Shown: positions 46,108-64,000 of the stretch, piece by piece
Layout of the letters: each line of letters starts with the position of its first letter
How positions within the stretch are numbered: the stretch's first letter is position 1
Source of the DNA: Cranoglanis bouderius
Taxonomy: Eukaryota; Chordata; Actinopteri; Siluriformes; Cranoglanididae
Length of the DNA: 64,000 nt
Reading direction: 5' to 3'
Assembly: GCA_023630585.1 (NCBI GenBank)
Contig: CM042541.1
Span: 8,809,001 to 8,873,000, forward strand
Made by a program: the position numbers and the translations under genes
Notes under the pieces: model-generated
What the model saw: the letters and a program-made list of their open reading frames with translations, nothing else
What the model was told of the DNA's origin: nothing
Databases searched by the model: none

Positions 46108-47697
46108 TACAGTGGGTATAGAAAAGAATCACCTCCCTTTAAAATAATCACATTTTGCTGCTTTTCAGCCTGAAATGAAGACGGACACAGTTTTTGTTTT
46201 ATCCAGCTGTATTTACTCAGTGCAACTTATAACATCCAAGTGAAAGATATAACACCAACATGTCAGAAAAAATAAATAAATAAATAAAAAACCAGAATCA
46301 CTGAGTTGGAAAAAGGATCATCCCCTTGCTTTAATTTGCCTTAATTTTTTAATCCCAGCCTTTAGTCTGTTGGGATATGTCTCTACTAACTTTGCACATC
46401 TAGACTTTGCAATATTTGCCCACTCTTCTTTGCAGAACTGCTCAAGTTCTGTTAAATTTGATGGTGACCGTTTGTGGACTGCAGTCTTCAAGTCATTCCA
46501 CAGATTTTCAGTGGGGTTTAAGTCTGGGCTCTGACTAGGCCATGCAAGGACATTCACCTTTTTCTCCTTCAACCACTGGGTGGTCAGTTTTGCTGTGTGC
46601 TTTGGGTCATTGTCATGTTGAAAGGTAAACCTTCTTCCCATTGACAACTTTCTGGCAGAGGGCAGCAGATTTTCCTCAAGAATTTGACAGTATTTTGCCC
46701 CATCCATTTTCCTTCTATCCCTACAAGTGCTCCAGTCCCTGCTGCAGAGAAACACCCCCATAACAGGATATTACCACCTCCATGCTTTACTGTAGGAATG
46801 GTGTTATTTGGATGGTGAGCTGTATTGGATTTCCGCCAGACATATTGTTTGGTGTTGAGGCCAAATAATTCAATTTTAGTCTCATCTGACCATATCACCT
46901 TTTTCCATGTGGCCTCAGAATCTTCATGGTGCATTTTGGCAAAGCTTAGTCGTGGGTGGCTTTTTTCTTGCAACCGTCCCATACAAGCCACATTTGTGGA
47001 GAATTTGTGATATTGTTGTCACATGCACACAATGACCACTCTTTGCCAGAAATTCCTGCAACTGCTTCAGAGTTGCTGTAGGCCTTTTGATAGCCTCTCT
47101 GACCAGTTTCCTCCTGGCTGTTTCATCCAGTTTGGAGCCACGTCCTGATCCAGGGAGGGTCTGTGTTGTACCAAATACCTTCAACTTCTTAATAATAGAC
47201 TTCACTGTGCTTCTAGGCATTGATAAAGCCTTTGAATTTTTTTTGTATCCATCTCCTGACTTGTACCTGTCCACAACTTTATCCCGGAGATCTTTTGACA
47301 GTGCCTTGCCACCCATAGTTGATTGTTTGCTTCAGTTGCACTACAAAATGCTCCAGGAAAGCTCTTTTCATGCTGAGCTAATCAAAATGACCACAGCTGA
47401 TCACAGTTGAAAGTCAAATGGCTTTGTGTGCCATTGAGAATGTGATTAGCTACACCTTATTGAGTTTACAAGTCATTTTTAGGAGGGGGTGATCCTTTTT
47501 CCAACTCAGTGATTCTGTTTTTTATTTTTTTTTCTGACATGTTGGTGTTATATCTTTCACTTGGATGTTATAAGTTGCACTGAGTAAATACAGCTGGTTA
47601 AAACAAAAAGTGTGTCTGTCTTCATTTCAGGCTGAAAAGCAACAAAATGTGATTATTTTAAAGGGGGGGGGGGTGATTCTTTTCTATACCCACTGTA
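46108..47697 (-). mobile_element. Tc1-like transposon, full length, two frameshifts
   Basis: 1590 bases bounded by TA with ends TACAGTGGGTATAGAAAAGA. The minus-strand transposase begins at 47316 (MGGKALSKDLRDKVV), with helix-turn-helix and a second DNA-binding helix (STVKSIIKKLK). The DDE residues are in WSDETK, FQHDNDPKH and SPDLNPTENLW. Reading frames change between about 46924-46991 and again between 46584-46761. This is the long sibling of the deleted copy at 8068-9026. Confidence 0.9.
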
Positions 47698-47799
47698 TGT
47701 AACTTGTAAAGTAGCCAACTAGTATTATCTAACTGCATTGGAAGTGTGAGAGTGTGTTGTGAGAAGGTCAAATTTTATGCAAAATAAGGCTAGATTACT

Positions 47800-47979
47800 T
47801 GGAGCAGCAGCTAGAGTTGCAGCCTCAGAGTCCAGGGTCCACGATTCGATCCTGAGCTGTCTGCATGGAGTTTTGCACATTCTCTCCATGGGTTCCCCAT
47901 TTATCCCCCACCAGAAAAAAACATCCCAGTAGGTGAATCGACTACTCTAAATTACCTCTAGGTGTGAATGAGTGTGCAA

Positions 47980-48057
<78 letters not shown>

Positions 48058-48130
48058 ATAGTGCCCCAACCAGGATGCATTATATCCAGGGCATTTCTAA
48101 TACAGGTTCCAGATCCACCATGACTCTAGT
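47800..48130 (+). repeat. Interspersed repeat with internal (TG)n
   Basis: Opposite-orientation relative of 6640-6895: tcgatcctgagctgtctgca, ctctaaattacctctaggtg, then (TG)38 at 47981-48056, then a degraded gtgccc...atccagggc end. Confidence 0.65.
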
Positions 48131-49142
48131 CTCGCAAGCCAAAGTCTGGTACATTTCATCAGACTTTTTAAAGGTAGCCAAGAACTCTCTCCTTTTGAAA
48201 TGAAGAGGCAATTTGACTGACCAACCAAAAACGTGCAAATAGCCAATCAGATTGCGACGTTCGACATCCTGAAGGTTGTCGAACAAAAAAGTGTACAGAA
48301 GATATCCCACGGGTGGAGAATCTGAGCTCTACAGAACCATCTCCAGGAGCAAACCATAATAGGCAAAGCCCCTACATCCCTCTCAGACCATCCCTATATA
48401 GTATCCAATGCCATAAATAATGTAAGCATATGCTTAAATGCAGCTAATTGCATTTAAGAGCTGTTATTGCCATATAATTGCAATGACAAGTAATTTTCGT
48501 ACCACAGGCATGTAAATATTTACTCTGAACAGAAATAAAGGCATTATTATTACTATTATATAGTACCAAATAGTCAGTGTAATAACTGAACATTCGGTGT
48601 TTTTGTTGGGAAACATGAACATCATGCTGTCAATAGGAGTTTTCTAGTTCACGCACGCATGCACGCATACACGCACGCGCCCCCCTCTGTAATATTTTGG
48701 CACGCTCTTTCAGAATAACATGCCCATAATAGGATCCAAGCGGCCGTACCATTTCTGACGGCTGGAAGGGGTGAACGTCTGGTGCGTTCCAACGTGACAC
48801 GGCACTAATAAAGGAGATATAATATTTTGTGAAAGTCACATAGTATTTAGTAAGACTGTATTAATCGTATTGGGTGTTTACTGAGTGTGTGTATGTCGTA
48901 TAAATCTTATTTAGCTCAGTCGACACGATCCCCGGACACCCCCCCGGAAGCCTGGATGACTCGAATGGTTTAGCCCGGTGAGTCCAGGGATCAAGCTCCT
49001 AGCTGTTCTGCTACAATAAGTTGTGAACTATGAACGGTCAATCCTACTTTTGGCGTTTATAAATTAATATATTTATCGTTTCGGGTTGATTGCAACGCGA
49101 TGTGAAAAGACGGATTTGTGGGGAGAAGTGCCAAGAAGCTCC
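48131..49142. other. aff1 5' flank and probable 5' UTR
   Basis: The part from about 48620 is richer in C, G and CpG (gcacgcacgcgcccccctct, acacccccccggaagcc) than its surroundings, which fits a promoter near 48900-49140. No TATA box was assigned. Confidence 0.4.
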
Positions 49143-49175
49143 ATGGCGATCAGCAACTTCAAATTTGGCTCGTAA
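49143..49175 (+). promoter_or_regulatory. Upstream ORF in aff1 leader
   Basis: An ATG in good context (ccATGG) opens a 10-codon frame ending TAA at 49173-49175, 20 bases before the aff1 start codon and out of frame with it. Confidence 0.5.
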
Positions 49176-49195
49176 TCTTTTTTGGCTTCGCATTA

Positions 49196-63506
<14,311 letters not shown>

Positions 63507-63560
63507 GTGAACGTCGATCAGTCAGGCCTTTCTGATCTAACACAGGCAGTGGGTATAAAA

Positions 63561-63561
<1 letters not shown>

Positions 63562-63601
<40 letters not shown>
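63562..63601. repeat. Poly(A) run
   Basis: About 40 A residues, 55 bases after the aff1 exon 2 donor. Confidence 0.95.
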
Positions 63602-63603
<2 letters not shown>

Positions 63604-64000
63604 CATTCTGGTGTCATGACTCGTATTGTATTATTTAGCTAAGCTTGTTATAGGGCTGCTAAATGAGGGCTACTCATGAACCAAAATAATTACACAACAG
63701 AATTATCACACAAAACGGCACTCGGTCTTAATTGCTAGCTGCTAGTACAGTGGAAGCTAACGTTCTGTAAAAATTCATCAAGTTAGCAGCGATGCTAAAT
63801 AGAATGCAACTTCAGAGGTATGATAGATCGCTAGATAACGTGAGCTTGCGTGGTCTTGAATAGACACAAAATATGTTATGTTAGCAAGTTTGCCAGCATC
63901 ATTAATGGATTTTTCAACATTGTTTTCTAAACATAAGCTAGATAACTGACCAACAACCAAATGCTGTCCCAGTGCTTTAAAAAAAAAAATAACCCAAACA

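Overview
The window looks like a teleost fish nuclear chromosome. It carries spliced vertebrate genes with GT-AG introns, teleost-type Tc1 transposons, tRNA-derived SINEs, a decayed gypsy-type retrotransposon, many long (CA)n, (TA)n and (GA)n arrays, and the teleost-specific gene gsdf. The repeat content suggests a catfish (Siluriformes), but that is an impression, not a proof.

Layout. 1-1030: the last coding exon and 3' UTR of nup54 (+ strand), preceded by intron with GA- and TG-rich repeats. 4862-15985: a complete ppef2 (- strand), resolved here into 16 coding exons that join in frame to 712 residues; its introns hold a Tc1 element, several copies of one hairpin-ended repeat, and complementary (AC)n/(GT)n arrays at splice sites. 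16-29 kb: repeat-rich intergenic DNA with diverged Tc1 remnants, SINEs and a broken gypsy-type element (about 20.5-26.5 kb, - strand). 29752-32983: a complete gsdf (+ strand, 5 coding exons, 224 residues), a TGF-beta-family gonadal factor. 34745-35698: an unrecognised two-exon gene (+ strand, 194 residues) for a secreted protein with a motif reminiscent of a TGF-beta prodomain. 36-49 kb: intergenic DNA with a nested piggyBac-like/Tc1/MITE cluster, a LINE endonuclease remnant and another Tc1. 49196-63506: the first two coding exons of aff1 (+ strand), separated by a 14.2 kb intron full of repeats; the gene continues beyond the window.

The gene order nup54 - ppef2 - gsdf - aff1 fits what I know of the conserved teleost gsdf neighbourhood. 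The genes do not form one pathway: NUP54 is a nuclear pore protein, PPEF2 a calcium-linked photoreceptor phosphatase, GSDF a gonadal ligand, AFF1 a transcription elongation scaffold. The most interesting items are the orphan prodomain-like gene beside gsdf, and two consecutive ppef2 introns whose ends are complementary (AC)n and (GT)n arrays. The second of these introns has almost no polypyrimidine tract at its 3' splice site.
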